Positions 56,091 to 64,000 of a DNA stretch of 64,000 nt are shown here, in pieces. A program made the position numbers and the translations under genes. Numbering within the stretch: position 1 is the first letter of the stretch; each line of letters begins with the position of its first letter. The notes beneath the pieces were generated by a model. The model ran no database searches and was not told the origin of the DNA. It worked only from the letters and a program-made list of their open reading frames with translations. Source of the DNA: Bryobacterales bacterium (GTDB lineage: Bacteria > Acidobacteriota > Terriglobia > Bryobacterales > Bryobacteraceae); the NCBI GenBank assembly GCA_026954325.1, contig JAIXKK010000121.1, positions 16,783-80,782 on the forward strand. The letters are read 5' to 3'.

Positions 56091-56867
56091 TTATTTATAG
56101 GTGATCTTCGAGTCGACGTTGAAGCGCTCATACTTCGTGTACTCGATGTGCATGCGAAGGCGCAGGTCGCCGGTGCGAAAGTGGAGGATGTCGTCGGCGA
56201 AAGTGAGTTCGGGGAACCAGTGCTTGCCGTCCACCTTTTTGCGGATGGTGGTGAAGCGCGGAAAGAGGTTTTCCTGCTTGCGGCCGAGGATTTGAGGGAC
56301 TGCCTGCCCCTCGAGGCGGATGACGGTAGGTTCCGCCTGGCTGACCCATACCAGGCCCTCGAAGAGGCGCTGGCCTTGGAGAATCTGGCGCGGCGTCACC
56401 TGGAGGACCCAGCAGGGGATGCCGTCCATGGTCTCCTCTCCCTTGAAGCGGGTCTGATACATAAAGAGCTGATCGCTGGTGAACAGGAAGGGCTGCACTT
56501 CGCGGATGTCGCGAAAGTCTTCCTCGGTGAGGCGAAGCCTGTCCAGGGTTTGGTAGGGCTTGCCGACTGCCTGCTCGAGGCGCTTGCCATCGGGGGTGAA
56601 GATGATGTCGCGGGTTTCGCGGTACTCCCCGCGGCGGCCTCCGTTCACGTCGAGTTCCTCGATGCGTACGTTTTGGCGATAGGCGTAGTGCCCCCGTTCC
56701 GCCTCCAGTTCGGTTTCATGGTGAAGCACCTGTTTGAGCAGGTCCGCGGGGGGATCGTTCGCCCGCAGGGGAGGCAGAGAGCAGGCCAATGCTACGATGA
56801 GGCAGATGAAGCAAAGCCTCAACGCCTTTGCGTGGACGGTGGCGGGTCTGTGGGTGGTGGGCGGCAT
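56091..56867 (-). CDS. Secreted hypothetical protein, LolA-like sandwich predicted
   Basis: Up to 258 residues, with a signal peptide (LCFICLIVALACSLPPLRA). ATG 56867 is the longest start; TTG 56822 would place the signal at the very N-terminus. The mature part is of repeated beta-strand character (RRGEYRETRDIIFTPDGKRL, DGIPCWVLQVTPRQ, WVSQAEPTVIRLEGQ, HFRTGDLRLRMHIEYTKY), like outer-membrane lipoprotein-sorting proteins. That is structural inference. Its 5' end overlaps the divergent CPBP gene by 16-71 nt depending on starts. Confidence 0.75.
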   Translation of the reverse strand: MPPTTHRPATVHAKALRLCFICLIVALACSLPPLRANDPPADLLKQVLHHETELEAERGHYAYRQNVRIEELDVNGGRRGEYRETRDIIFTPDGKRLEQAVGKPYQTLDRLRLTEEDFRDIREVQPFLFTSDQLFMYQTRFKGEETMDGIPCWVLQVTPRQILQGQRLFEGLVWVSQAEPTVIRLEGQAVPQILGRKQENLFPRFTTIRKKVDGKHWFPELTFADDILHFRTGDLRLRMHIEYTKYERFNVDSKITYK

Positions 56868-57783
56868 TGGCGCCGTATTCTACGCCAAACAACAGGATAT
56901 CCCAGCACGGATTTGGATGGCCGCTTTGCCGGCGATGCTGCTGGAGGCGTCGATGTACATTGCACCGGGATTCGCGGCGGTGCGCGAGCGGTTGGCGCGG
57001 CTTGGAGGCTGGCTGACTCCGGTGCTGGCAGGCAGCGCCGTAATTCCGTATGTGCTGATGAGCGTGGGAGCCGGCAATTTCCGGCTGGAGTGGCTGGGGG
57101 CACTGCTCGTGCTGGCCGCCATGGTGACGCTGTGGTTCCGGGTTACGCCGCGATTGCCGGCGTTCGATCTGCTGTTTCTGGTGTTCATGGCCGGCGTGTA
57201 TCTGACCCGTGTGTTCGTGGAGATCTATGTGAACCCGTCGGGAAAACCGCCGTTCGACATCCTGGGGCGGATGATGTGGGTGCGGTTGGGGATCATCTCC
57301 GTACTGCTGGTGCGGAAGGTGGACGGGGTGGAGTTCGGATTTCTTCCGAAGTGGAGAGAGTGGGCGGTGGGGACGGCGCATTTTCTGCTGCTGATGCCGG
57401 TTGTGCTGCCCGTCGCATGGTGGATCGGATTCGTGCATCCGAAGGAAGTGGTGTTCGGCCCGAAGACACTAATAGCGGCGGCAGGGACGTTCCTGGGGAT
57501 GCTGTGGGTGGTGGCGCTGGGCGAGGAATTCTTCTTTCGCGGTCTGTTGCAGCAGTGGCTCCAGAGGTGGACGGGAAGCTTTCCCGCCGGGCTTGCGATG
57601 GCTGCGCTGATTTTCGGAGCGGCGCACATCACGGCCAGGGGGTTTCCCAACTGGCGCTACTCGCTGGTGGCGATGATTGCGGGGGTGTTCTACGGGCTCG
57701 CGTACGCGCGCGGAAAAAGCATCCGCGCGTCGATGGTGACGCACGCGCTGGTGAATACGGCGTGGCGCGTGTTTTTTTCGTAG
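56797..57783 (+). CDS. CPBP family intramembrane metalloprotease (CAAX/Abi type)
   Basis: A 328-residue protein with about eight membrane helices. The catalytic motifs are EExxxR in GEEFFFRGLLQQW, FGAAHI and HALVNTAW, all near the C-terminus as usual. Such proteases cleave prenylated or membrane substrates; bacterial roles include bacteriocin immunity. ATG 56797 or 56806 can start it. Its 5' end is antisense to the secreted-protein gene's start, so the promoters must lie inside each other's coding sequence. Confidence 0.88.
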   Translation: MRQMKQSLNAFAWTVAGLWVVGGIGAVFYAKQQDIPARIWMAALPAMLLEASMYIAPGFAAVRERLARLGGWLTPVLAGSAVIPYVLMSVGAGNFRLEWLGALLVLAAMVTLWFRVTPRLPAFDLLFLVFMAGVYLTRVFVEIYVNPSGKPPFDILGRMMWVRLGIISVLLVRKVDGVEFGFLPKWREWAVGTAHFLLLMPVVLPVAWWIGFVHPKEVVFGPKTLIAAAGTFLGMLWVVALGEEFFFRGLLQQWLQRWTGSFPAGLAMAALIFGAAHITARGFPNWRYSLVAMIAGVFYGLAYARGKSIRASMVTHALVNTAWRVFFS

Positions 57784-57835
57784 AGTGTTGCCGTTGACCG
57801 GCAGGGAGGCGCCGCTGCCCGATGATTCCGTGGAT

Positions 57836-58048
57836 CTACAAGTCCTCCGGCCGGAGCCCCGTCTTCTTGGCGATCTGTGCGAGGAGCCCTGGGCCGACTT
57901 CATCGGTATCGTGAAACGCGAATGAATAGTTCGGCCATCCTGCTCGTTTTAGTCGACGGTGGGAGCCTTTCTGCCAGGCAACCGCCCATCCGATGCGGAG
58001 CAAGGCGGCAAGCAGTTGCCTCGCCTTGACGGACTTCCACCTGCTCAT
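57836..58048 (-). CDS. hicA: HicA family mRNA interferase toxin
   Basis: A 70-residue toxin of the double-stranded-RNA-binding-like fold that cleaves mRNA independent of ribosomes. The catalytic His is His30 in KGSHRRLKRAG. The closing HDTDEVGPGLLAQIAKKTG and LRPEDL are typical. It follows hicB with a 4-nt overlap. Toxin second is the less common order for hicAB. The gene appears intact. Confidence 0.93.
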   Translation of the reverse strand: MSRWKSVKARQLLAALLRIGWAVAWQKGSHRRLKRAGWPNYSFAFHDTDEVGPGLLAQIAKKTGLRPEDL

Positions 58049-58269
58049 TCCACGGAAAAGACCTTAGTAAAGGATTCGGGTACTGCCTCACCGTGTTCAA
58101 TGCAGTCCGCGGCGACACGCAGTGCAAGAGCTCGGACGGCGGCGATCGCCGAATCCCGGGAGACTCCATACGCCATCACACCCGGCATGGACTCGATATC
58201 GGCCCACCATCGGCCGTCCTCTTCACGACCGACGACGATTGGAATGGATTCTACGGTAATGGCTTCCAT
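58045..58269 (-). CDS. hicB: HicB family antitoxin, short form
   Basis: A 74-residue antitoxin with the partial RNase H-like HicB core (VGREEDGRWWADIESMPGVMAYGVSRDSAIAAVRA). There is no C-terminal DNA-binding domain. ATG 58269 is preferred to GTG 58281 because GGAG lies 7 nt upstream. A TATAGT box (58291-58286, minus) is a likely -10 and sits in a short palindrome TATAGTATA that could be regulatory. Without an HTH domain, autorepression may depend on another protein or may not occur. Confidence 0.88.
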   Translation of the reverse strand: MEAITVESIPIVVGREEDGRWWADIESMPGVMAYGVSRDSAIAAVRALALRVAADCIEHGEAVPESFTKVFSVE

Positions 58270-58404
58270 CCGTTTCTCCACTTATACTATACCGTCCGGG
58301 TTCGTTTGGCTCCGCGTTGATCCACCGTTCCACTATGCGCAAACGCATCTCGCCTGCCCGCGGAAAGCAGGTACGGAGACCGGCGAGCGGCGACACCTTA
58401 AGTC

Positions 58405-60792
58405 CTACGGCCTCGCCGGGCCGCTCCACTTCCAGTTCTTGATCTCCGGCATGTCGTCGCCGTGTTCGCGGATGTAGAGCTTGTGCTCCACCAGTTTTTC
58501 CCGAAGCATCTGCTTGAAATGCGCGGCCACCTTTTGCACCCGGGGGACGCGATCGACAACGTCCCCGGCGAGGTGGAAGCGGTCGATGTCGTTCAGGACA
58601 GTCATGTCGAAGGGGGTGGTGGTGGTGCCTTCTTCCTTGTAGCCGCGCACGTGGAGATTGTCGTGGTTGGTGCGGCGGTAGGTAAGGCGGTGAATGAGCC
58701 AGGGGTAGCCATGAAAGGCGAAGACGATGGGCTTATCGGTGGTGAAAATGGAGTCGAATTCGCGGTCCGGCAGGCCATGGGGATGCTCCGTGGCGGGTTG
58801 GAGCGTCATCAGATTCACGACGTTCACGACCCGGATCTTCAGATCGGGCAGGTGCCGGCGCAGGAGGTCGACGGCGGCGAGGGTCTCAAGCGTGGGAATA
58901 TCGCCGGCGCAGGCCATGACGACATCGGGCTCCACGCCCTGATCGTTACTGGCCCATCTCCAGATGCCGAGACCGGTGGAGCAATGATAAATGGCGGCGT
59001 CCATATCGAGCCACTGGAGGCCGGGTTGCTTGCCGGCAACGATGACGTTCACGTAGTTGCGGCTGCCGAGGCAATGGTTCGCCACCGAAAGCAGGGTATT
59101 CGCGTCCGGCGGCAGGTAGACGCGCACGACGCCGGCCTTCTTGTTCACGACGTGGTCAATGAAGCCCGGGTCCTGGTGGCTGAAGCCGTTGTGATCCTGG
59201 CGCCAGACGTGGGACGTGAGCAGGTAGTTGAGCGAGGCGATGGGACGCCGCCAGGGGATGTCGCGGGTGACTTTGAGCCACTTGGCGTGCTGGTTGAACA
59301 TGGAATCGACAATGTGGATGAAGGCTTCGTAGCAGGAGAAGAAGCCGTGACGGCCGGTGAGAAGATACCCTTCGAGCCAGCCCTGGCACATGTGCTCGCT
59401 CAGGGCCTCGAGAACGCGCCCGTCGGGAGCGATATGGTCATCGGTTGGTTCGATGCGCGCCTGGAGCGCGCGGTTGGTGACTTCGAAGAGGGCATCGAGG
59501 CGGTTGGATGAGGTTTCGTCGGGTCCGAACACGCGGAAGTTTTTCGCGGCCATGTTGCGCTTCATCACGTCACGCAAAAAATAGCCGAGTTCGCGGGTGG
59601 CCTCGGCTTCCGTCGCGCCGGGGTGCGGCACGTCGACGGCGTAGTTGCGGAAATCGGGCAGGATGAGGTCCTTGAGGAGAAGGCCGCCGTTGGCGTGAGG
59701 ATTGGCGCCCATGCGCCGCGTACCCGAAGGGGCGAGGGCGGCAAGTTCGGGAACAAGCCTGCCGGCGCTGTCGAAAAGTTCCTCGGGGCGGTAGCTCTTC
59801 ATCCACTTCTCGAGCATCGCGAGGCGCTCCGGGTGATGAATAGCGTCGGCGAGCGGAACCTGATGGGAGCGGAAGGTGCCTTCCACGGGCTTGCCGTCCA
59901 CTTCCTTCGGGCCGGTCCAGCCTTTGGGGGTTTGCAGAACGATCATCGGCCATCGAGGGCGCGCGGGGGCGCCGCCGTTACGCGCGTCCGCCTGGATGGC
60001 GCGAATCTCGTGGATGACGGTCTCGAGCGTGATGGCGAGTTGCTGATGGACCGCGAAAGGCTCGTCGCCTTCGACATAGTAGGGCTGGTAGCCGTAGCCG
60101 CCGAGCAGGCTGGTAAGTTCTTCGCGGGGGATGCGGGCGAGGAAGGATGGGCCGGCAATCTTGTAGCCATTGAGGTGCAGGACCGGCAGGACCGCGCCAT
60201 CCGTTACGGGATTGAGGAACTTGTTGGAATGCCAACTGGCGGCGAGAGGTCCGGTTTCCGCCTCGCCATCGCCGACGACGCAGCAGGCGATGAGGCCGGG
60301 GTTGTCGAAGACGGCCCCGTAGGCATGAAGCAGCGCATAGCCAAGCTCGCCTCCTTCATGAATGGAACCGGGCGTTTCCGGCGCGGCGTGGCTGGGAATG
60401 CCGCCGGGATAGGAAAATTGAGTAAACAGCTTATTCAGCCCTTCTTCGTCCTGGCTGATGTGTGGGTAGAGTTCGGAATAAGTCCCTTCCAGATAGGTGT
60501 TCGCCACGACGGCCGGTCCCCCGTGGCCGGGACCGGTGATAAAGATCATGTTCAGGTCGTACTTGCGGATGAAATGGTTGAGATGGGCGTAAAGAAGGTT
60601 CAATCCGGGGGTGGTGCCCCAGTGGCCCAGCAGCCTGGACTTGACGTGCCGGGGAAGCAGCGGCTCCTTGAGCAGGGCATTGTCACGAAGAAAGATCTGA
60701 CCGGCGGAAAGATAATTGGCCGCGCGCCAGTAGGCGTCGATGCCGTCGAGTTCGCGGCCGGAGAGGACAGAGAGTTGCTCGCTTGTCTCCAT
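58405..60792 (-). CDS. xfp: Phosphoketolase (xylulose-5-phosphate/fructose-6-phosphate)
   Basis: A 795-residue TPP enzyme that splits xylulose-5-P or fructose-6-P to acetyl phosphate. Family features are [67 protein letters not shown] and [22 protein letters not shown]. The length matches Xfp. I chose ATG 60792; the frame continues upstream only through antisense of the tRNA-Gln gene. No acetate kinase or transketolase gene is adjacent. Confidence 0.95.
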   Translation of the reverse strand: METSEQLSVLSGRELDGIDAYWRAANYLSAGQIFLRDNALLKEPLLPRHVKSRLLGHWGTTPGLNLLYAHLNHFIRKYDLNMIFITGPGHGGPAVVANTYLEGTYSELYPHISQDEEGLNKLFTQFSYPGGIPSHAAPETPGSIHEGGELGYALLHAYGAVFDNPGLIACCVVGDGEAETGPLAASWHSNKFLNPVTDGAVLPVLHLNGYKIAGPSFLARIPREELTSLLGGYGYQPYYVEGDEPFAVHQQLAITLETVIHEIRAIQADARNGGAPARPRWPMIVLQTPKGWTGPKEVDGKPVEGTFRSHQVPLADAIHHPERLAMLEKWMKSYRPEELFDSAGRLVPELAALAPSGTRRMGANPHANGGLLLKDLILPDFRNYAVDVPHPGATEAEATRELGYFLRDVMKRNMAAKNFRVFGPDETSSNRLDALFEVTNRALQARIEPTDDHIAPDGRVLEALSEHMCQGWLEGYLLTGRHGFFSCYEAFIHIVDSMFNQHAKWLKVTRDIPWRRPIASLNYLLTSHVWRQDHNGFSHQDPGFIDHVVNKKAGVVRVYLPPDANTLLSVANHCLGSRNYVNVIVAGKQPGLQWLDMDAAIYHCSTGLGIWRWASNDQGVEPDVVMACAGDIPTLETLAAVDLLRRHLPDLKIRVVNVVNLMTLQPATEHPHGLPDREFDSIFTTDKPIVFAFHGYPWLIHRLTYRRTNHDNLHVRGYKEEGTTTTPFDMTVLNDIDRFHLAGDVVDRVPRVQKVAAHFKQMLREKLVEHKLYIREHGDDMPEIKNWKWSGPARP

Positions 60793-60878
60793 GCGTTTAT
60801 GATGACTCCGATCGCGTGGAGGACGCAGCCCAATGTTGTCTCGCGCGGATAGGGGCATGGTAAGATGATGAAAGCCGT

Positions 60879-60952
60879 TGGGAGGTCGTCTAACGGTAAG
60901 ACTGCAGACTCTGGATCTGCGTATCGGGGTTCGAGTCCCTGCCTCCCAGCCA
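60879..60952 (+). tRNA. tRNA-Gln (CUG anticodon), CCA encoded
   Basis: A 74-nt tRNA. The acceptor stem pairs TGGGAGG with CCTCCCA; discriminator G and CCA are encoded. The anticodon arm is GCAGA-CTCTGGA-TCTGC, anticodon CTG, reading CAG. The T-loop holds TTCGAGT. A weak TAAGAT lies upstream at 60861-60866. Confidence 0.95.
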
Positions 60953-61334
60953 CGGCGATCCGATTCGCACCGGGCCAACCGCCCCTCACGGCGTCGCCGT
61001 TGGAGGCTGCGTGGCGAAAGATCGAGGCTGGCCGCCAGTTCTTCCGAGTGAGATCTGTTCTCGCTCTTGGTTGAATCCAACTGGCTGATCAACCCTCGGC
61101 ATCCGGAATTCTCCGGGATCCGGCTATTTTCCAAGACAGCTTTCAGGTACGATCCTTCGAATGACGGCTGATTGCAAAGCATCCGCCAGGTTCGCGGCCA
61201 CTCCGCCGGGCGGCCACCCATCATCATGTTTCGGCCCGGAAATACTATCCGTGCTTGAACACCCGCGTGTTTCTCGAAAACCATGGAGCGGAAGGTAACC
61301 GCAACCCTTCGTCACCTTTCGTGTTCCCAGCATC
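60953..61334. other. Intergenic region between tRNA-Gln and the DUF1800 gene
   Basis: About 380 nt with no gene I can support. An imperfect stem (ATCCGG/CCGGGAT) near 61104-61125 followed by TATTTT could end the tRNA transcript, but I am not sure. No other recognisable RNA or repeat. Confidence 0.4.
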
Positions 61335-62966
61335 ATGAGGCCCGCTGCACGAAGATTGTTTCCCCTGGTGATATTGACCGCCGCCGCCGTACTTTCCTTG
61401 CCCACCACCGCGGAGTTCCGCAAGGCGATCCCGGAAACCGAAAAGATCCACCATGCGCTGGCGCGGCTCACGTTCGGAGAACGGCCGGGTGATTTCGAGG
61501 CGGTGAAGAAGACCGGGCTCAAGCGCTGGATCGAACAGCAACTGCACCCGGAGAGCATCGCGGAAAATCCCGTGCTTGCCCGGAAGTTGAAGCCCTTTGA
61601 TTCGCTCAACATGAGTGACGCGGAACTGATTGCGAAGTATCCGCCGCCTCGGGTGTTGAAGAAGGATCAGGAAACAACACGGCCGCGCTTGGAACTTCCG
61701 GAGGATCCGGCGGTGCGCCGGGCGCTGCGTCAGGCGCGGCGGATGGCCGGCGCTTCTCCGCTGGAGCGGGGTCAGGCCGTGCTGGCCGCGGCGCCCACCG
61801 CCTTGCGGCGGCAGATCCTGGCCAACCGGCGTCCCGTGGCGGTGATCGCCAATGACCTGACCGAAGCAAAGATCTATCGCGCCATTTACAGCAACCGGCA
61901 GTTGGAGGAAGTGCTGGCCGACTTCTGGTTCAATCACTTCAATGTGTTTCTCGACAAGGGCATGGATCGTTTTCTCATCGCCAACTATGAGAAGGACGCT
62001 ATCCGCCCGCACGTGCTGGGTAAGTTCAAGGACTTGCTGCGGGCAACGGCGCAATCGCCGGCGATGTTGTTCTACCTGGACAACTGGCAATCCGTGGACC
62101 CGCGGGCCATGGAGCGGGCCGCGCGGCGGTTTCCGGATGCGGCCAGGCGCGCGCGGGGGCTGAATGAGAACTACGGGCGGGAGTTGCTGGAGTTGCACAC
62201 GCTCGGGGTGGATGGAGGCTACACGCAGCGGGACGTCATCGAAGTGGCGCGGTGTTTCGCGGGATGGACCATCCGCAATCCGCGCGGCGGCGGCGGATTT
62301 TTCTTCAACGCGCGGGTACATGACCGCGGCGAGAAGACCGTGCTGGGCGTGAAGATCCCGCCGGGCGGCGGAATCGAAGACGGACTGAAGGTGTTGGACA
62401 TTGTCTCCCGGCATCCTTCCACGGCGCGCTTCGTTTCCTATAAGCTGGCGCAGCGCTTCGTGGCCGATGAGCCGCCGGAAGAACTGGTGCGGCGCATGGC
62501 TTCGACATTTCTGCGCGCGGACGGAGATATCCGCGAGGTGTTGCGTACGATGTTCGCCGGCCGCGAGTTCTGGTCGCGCGGAGCATACCTCAAGAAGACG
62601 AAATCGCCGCTCGAGATGGTGGTGAGCGCGGTGCGGGCGCTCGACGCGAATGTGGACAACGCGTTCATCCTGGCCCAGGTGATCGGGCGGATGGGCGAGC
62701 CTCTCTACCGCAAACAGGAGCCGACTGGCTATTCGAACTCGGGGGAGGAGTGGCTGAATTCGGCCTCCCTTGTGGCGCGGATGAATTTTGCGTTAAGCCT
62801 GTCCGGGAACAAGCTGTACGGGATTGAGGCGAACCCGGAACAGCTCTCGTTTGCGCCGGGCGCGGAAACGCGAGCCGCCATAGCCAAACAGATGGAGAAG
62901 AACAGCGGCGCGAGGATGCTCTATGCGGGCCTGGTGCTGGGCTCGCCGGATTTCCAGAAGCGGTAA
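61335..62966 (+). CDS. DUF1800 family secreted protein
   Basis: A 543-residue protein with a signal peptide (LFPLVILTAAAVLSLP). DUF1800 markers are HALARLTFGERPGDFEAV, WIEQQLHPE, DFWFNHFNVFLDKG, NENYGRELLELHTLGVDGGYTQRDV and ARCFAGWTI. DUF1800 genes are almost always followed by DUF1501, as here (19 nt gap). Function is not established; the pair is exported and has been linked by annotation to cell-surface polysaccharide or chondroitin-sulfatase-like roles. Planctomycetes and Acidobacteriota carry many copies. Confidence 0.9.
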   Translation: MRPAARRLFPLVILTAAAVLSLPTTAEFRKAIPETEKIHHALARLTFGERPGDFEAVKKTGLKRWIEQQLHPESIAENPVLARKLKPFDSLNMSDAELIAKYPPPRVLKKDQETTRPRLELPEDPAVRRALRQARRMAGASPLERGQAVLAAAPTALRRQILANRRPVAVIANDLTEAKIYRAIYSNRQLEEVLADFWFNHFNVFLDKGMDRFLIANYEKDAIRPHVLGKFKDLLRATAQSPAMLFYLDNWQSVDPRAMERAARRFPDAARRARGLNENYGRELLELHTLGVDGGYTQRDVIEVARCFAGWTIRNPRGGGGFFFNARVHDRGEKTVLGVKIPPGGGIEDGLKVLDIVSRHPSTARFVSYKLAQRFVADEPPEELVRRMASTFLRADGDIREVLRTMFAGREFWSRGAYLKKTKSPLEMVVSAVRALDANVDNAFILAQVIGRMGEPLYRKQEPTGYSNSGEEWLNSASLVARMNFALSLSGNKLYGIEANPEQLSFAPGAETRAAIAKQMEKNSGARMLYAGLVLGSPDFQKR

Positions 62967-62985
62967 GGAAGAGAGGGGTATTCCC

Positions 62986-64000
62986 ATGTTGAATCGAAGA
63001 TACTTCCTGCGCGGGTCGGCGCTGGCGATGATGGGCGTGGGCGCGGCGCCTCGGTGGCTGGCCCGGGCGGCGGCCGGGGCGCGGAAGAAGGTGCTGGTGA
63101 TCATCTTCCAGCGCGGGGCGATGGACGGGTTGAGCGCCGTGGTCCCCCATGGGGAGAAGGAATACTACGCGCTGCGGCCGGGGCTGGCGGTTGCGGCCAA
63201 GGACTGCGTGGATCTGGACGGATTCTTCGGATTTCATCCTTCCCTCTCACCGCTGACGGATGCCTTCCGCGCGAAGCAGCTTGCGGTGATCGAGGCGGTA
63301 GGGTCTCCGGATCCGACGCGGTCGCACTTCGACGCGCAGGACTACATGGAGTCGGGAACCCCTGGCCGCAAGACAACCGCGGATGGCTGGCTAAACCGGG
63401 CTCTGACGCCTGCCTCGCAAATATCGCCGCTGCGGGCGGTGAGCCTTGGTCCGAACCTGCCGCGCGCGCTGCGCGGAAAGAATGCGGCCGTGGCGGTGAA
63501 CTCGCTGCGTGAATTTCAGGTGAAGGATTCGATGGGGGCGAGCGCGTTCGAAAGCCTATATGCGCATGCGGGCAACAGCGAGTTGCAATCGACGGGGAAA
63601 GAGACGTTCGAAGCCATCAGGATGGTGCGGTCCGTGCAGCGGCAGCCTTACACGCCGTCGGGCGGCGCCGTGTATCCGGACGGACGTCTGGGCCAGAGCC
63701 TGCTCCAGATTGCGCGGCTCATCAAGGCCGGCGTGGGGCTGGAGGTGGCCTTCGCCGATGTGGGCGGCTGGGATACGCACGTCAACCAGGCGAACATTCT
63801 GTCGAACCTCCTTGATGAATTCGCGAAGAGCATCGAGGCGTTCCGGCGCGACATGGGCGGCGGCATGGAGGACGTGCTGCTGCTGACCATGTCGGAATTC
63901 GGCCGCACGGCGCGCGAGAACGGCAATCGCGGCACGGACCATGGGAATGCGAACATCATGTTCGCGCTGGGGGCAGGTGTGCGGGGCGGCAAGGTACACG
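62986..64000 (+). CDS. DUF1501 family secreted protein (3' partial)
   Basis: The first 338 codons of a DUF1501 protein that runs off the window. ATG 62986 follows GAGAGGGG. A twin-Arg-like leader (NRRYFLRGSALAMMGVGAA) suggests Tat export. Family motifs are FQRGAMDGLSAVVP, SHFDAQDYMESGTP, GGWDTHVNQ and TMSEFGRTARENGNRGTDHG. These match the alkaline-phosphatase-like fold to which DUF1501 belongs, although metal ligands are not confirmed. It is partnered with DUF1800 upstream. Confidence 0.9.
   Translation, partial: MLNRRYFLRGSALAMMGVGAAPRWLARAAAGARKKVLVIIFQRGAMDGLSAVVPHGEKEYYALRPGLAVAAKDCVDLDGFFGFHPSLSPLTDAFRAKQLAVIEAVGSPDPTRSHFDAQDYMESGTPGRKTTADGWLNRALTPASQISPLRAVSLGPNLPRALRGKNAAVAVNSLREFQVKDSMGASAFESLYAHAGNSELQSTGKETFEAIRMVRSVQRQPYTPSGGAVYPDGRLGQSLLQIARLIKAGVGLEVAFADVGGWDTHVNQANILSNLLDEFAKSIEAFRRDMGGGMEDVLLLTMSEFGRTARENGNRGTDHGNANIMFALGAGVRGGKVH

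Noticed and set aside
56148..57797. 549-codon open frame on the plus strand
   Set aside because: It covers the LolA-like gene antisense and the CPBP gene in a wrong frame; the CPBP catalytic motifs are read in the other frame.
60793..61284. Upstream extension of the phosphoketolase reading frame
   Set aside because: The extra residues are antisense translation of the tRNA-Gln gene and flanking DNA; phosphoketolases begin near the ATG at 60792.

Overview
This window looks like chromosomal DNA of a GC-rich Acidobacteriota, most likely the Solibacter/Bryobacter group. The evidence is inference from gene content: a very large TonB-dependent receptor with an N-terminal carboxypeptidase-regulatory-like domain, paired VWFA proteins of the acidobacterial type, a DUF1800/DUF1501 pair, a MerR plus VIT/VWA pair, several secreted imidazolonepropionase-like amidohydrolases, and a Cys-type sulfatase. 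There are no phage genes, transposases, rRNA genes or CRISPR arrays. One tRNA gene (Gln, CUG) is present.

Layout. 1-1.1 kb: 3' part of an M20 peptidase. 1.1-2 kb: a two-gene nucleotidyltransferase-fold/HTH module with a consensus -35 and a perfect 8-bp palindrome over its -10, a likely autoregulated toxin-antitoxin-like unit. 2-7.6 kb: prolyl oligopeptidase, then aas and a UMF1-type MFS transporter. 7.6-15 kb: TonB receptor downstream of three overlapping amidohydrolases, two of which lack metal ligands. 15-18.2 kb: small secreted protein, enolase-superfamily dehydratase, medium-chain reductase, small conserved protein. 18.3-24.3 kb: frameshifted amidohydrolase, class I amidotransferase-like hydrolase, His-rich membrane protein, phosphoesterase, DapA-like lyase, PLP decarboxylase. 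24.3-29.7 kb: ChbG/HpnK deacetylase with an MlaEFD lipid transporter, P1 peptidase, aquaporin. 29.9-37.2 kb: Ppx/GppA with a CHAD protein, serine hydrolase, asparaginase, pseudouridine synthase overlapping a metallo-hydrolase antisense, lipoyl synthase. 37.7-42 kb: two VWFA proteins, a 64-residue protein, NfeD protease and slipin. 42.2-46.4 kb: sugar-acid catabolic operon facing a GguC/AraD1 gene. 46.5-57.8 kb: MerR/VIT-VWA, sulfatase, two unrecognised envelope proteins, PfkB kinase, zinc-ribbon membrane protein, D-2-hydroxyacid dehydrogenase, threonine-dehydratase-like enzyme, a secreted LolA-like protein head-to-head with a CPBP protease. 57.8-64 kb: HicA/HicB, phosphoketolase, tRNA-Gln, DUF1800 and the start of DUF1501.

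Working together. The gene set fits a soil heterotroph living on peptides, amino-acid derivatives, sugar acids and sulfated polymers, with phosphoketolase feeding acetyl phosphate. Many adjacent genes overlap by 1-4 nt (ATGA, GTGA, TGATG), so translational coupling is common. Several promoters appear to lie so close to the start codon that transcripts would be leaderless or nearly so. The most system-like unexplained units are the 1.1-2 kb module, the amidohydrolase/pseudo-amidohydrolase cluster, the His-rich membrane protein operon, and the MerR/VIT-VWA and VWFA/NfeD clusters.
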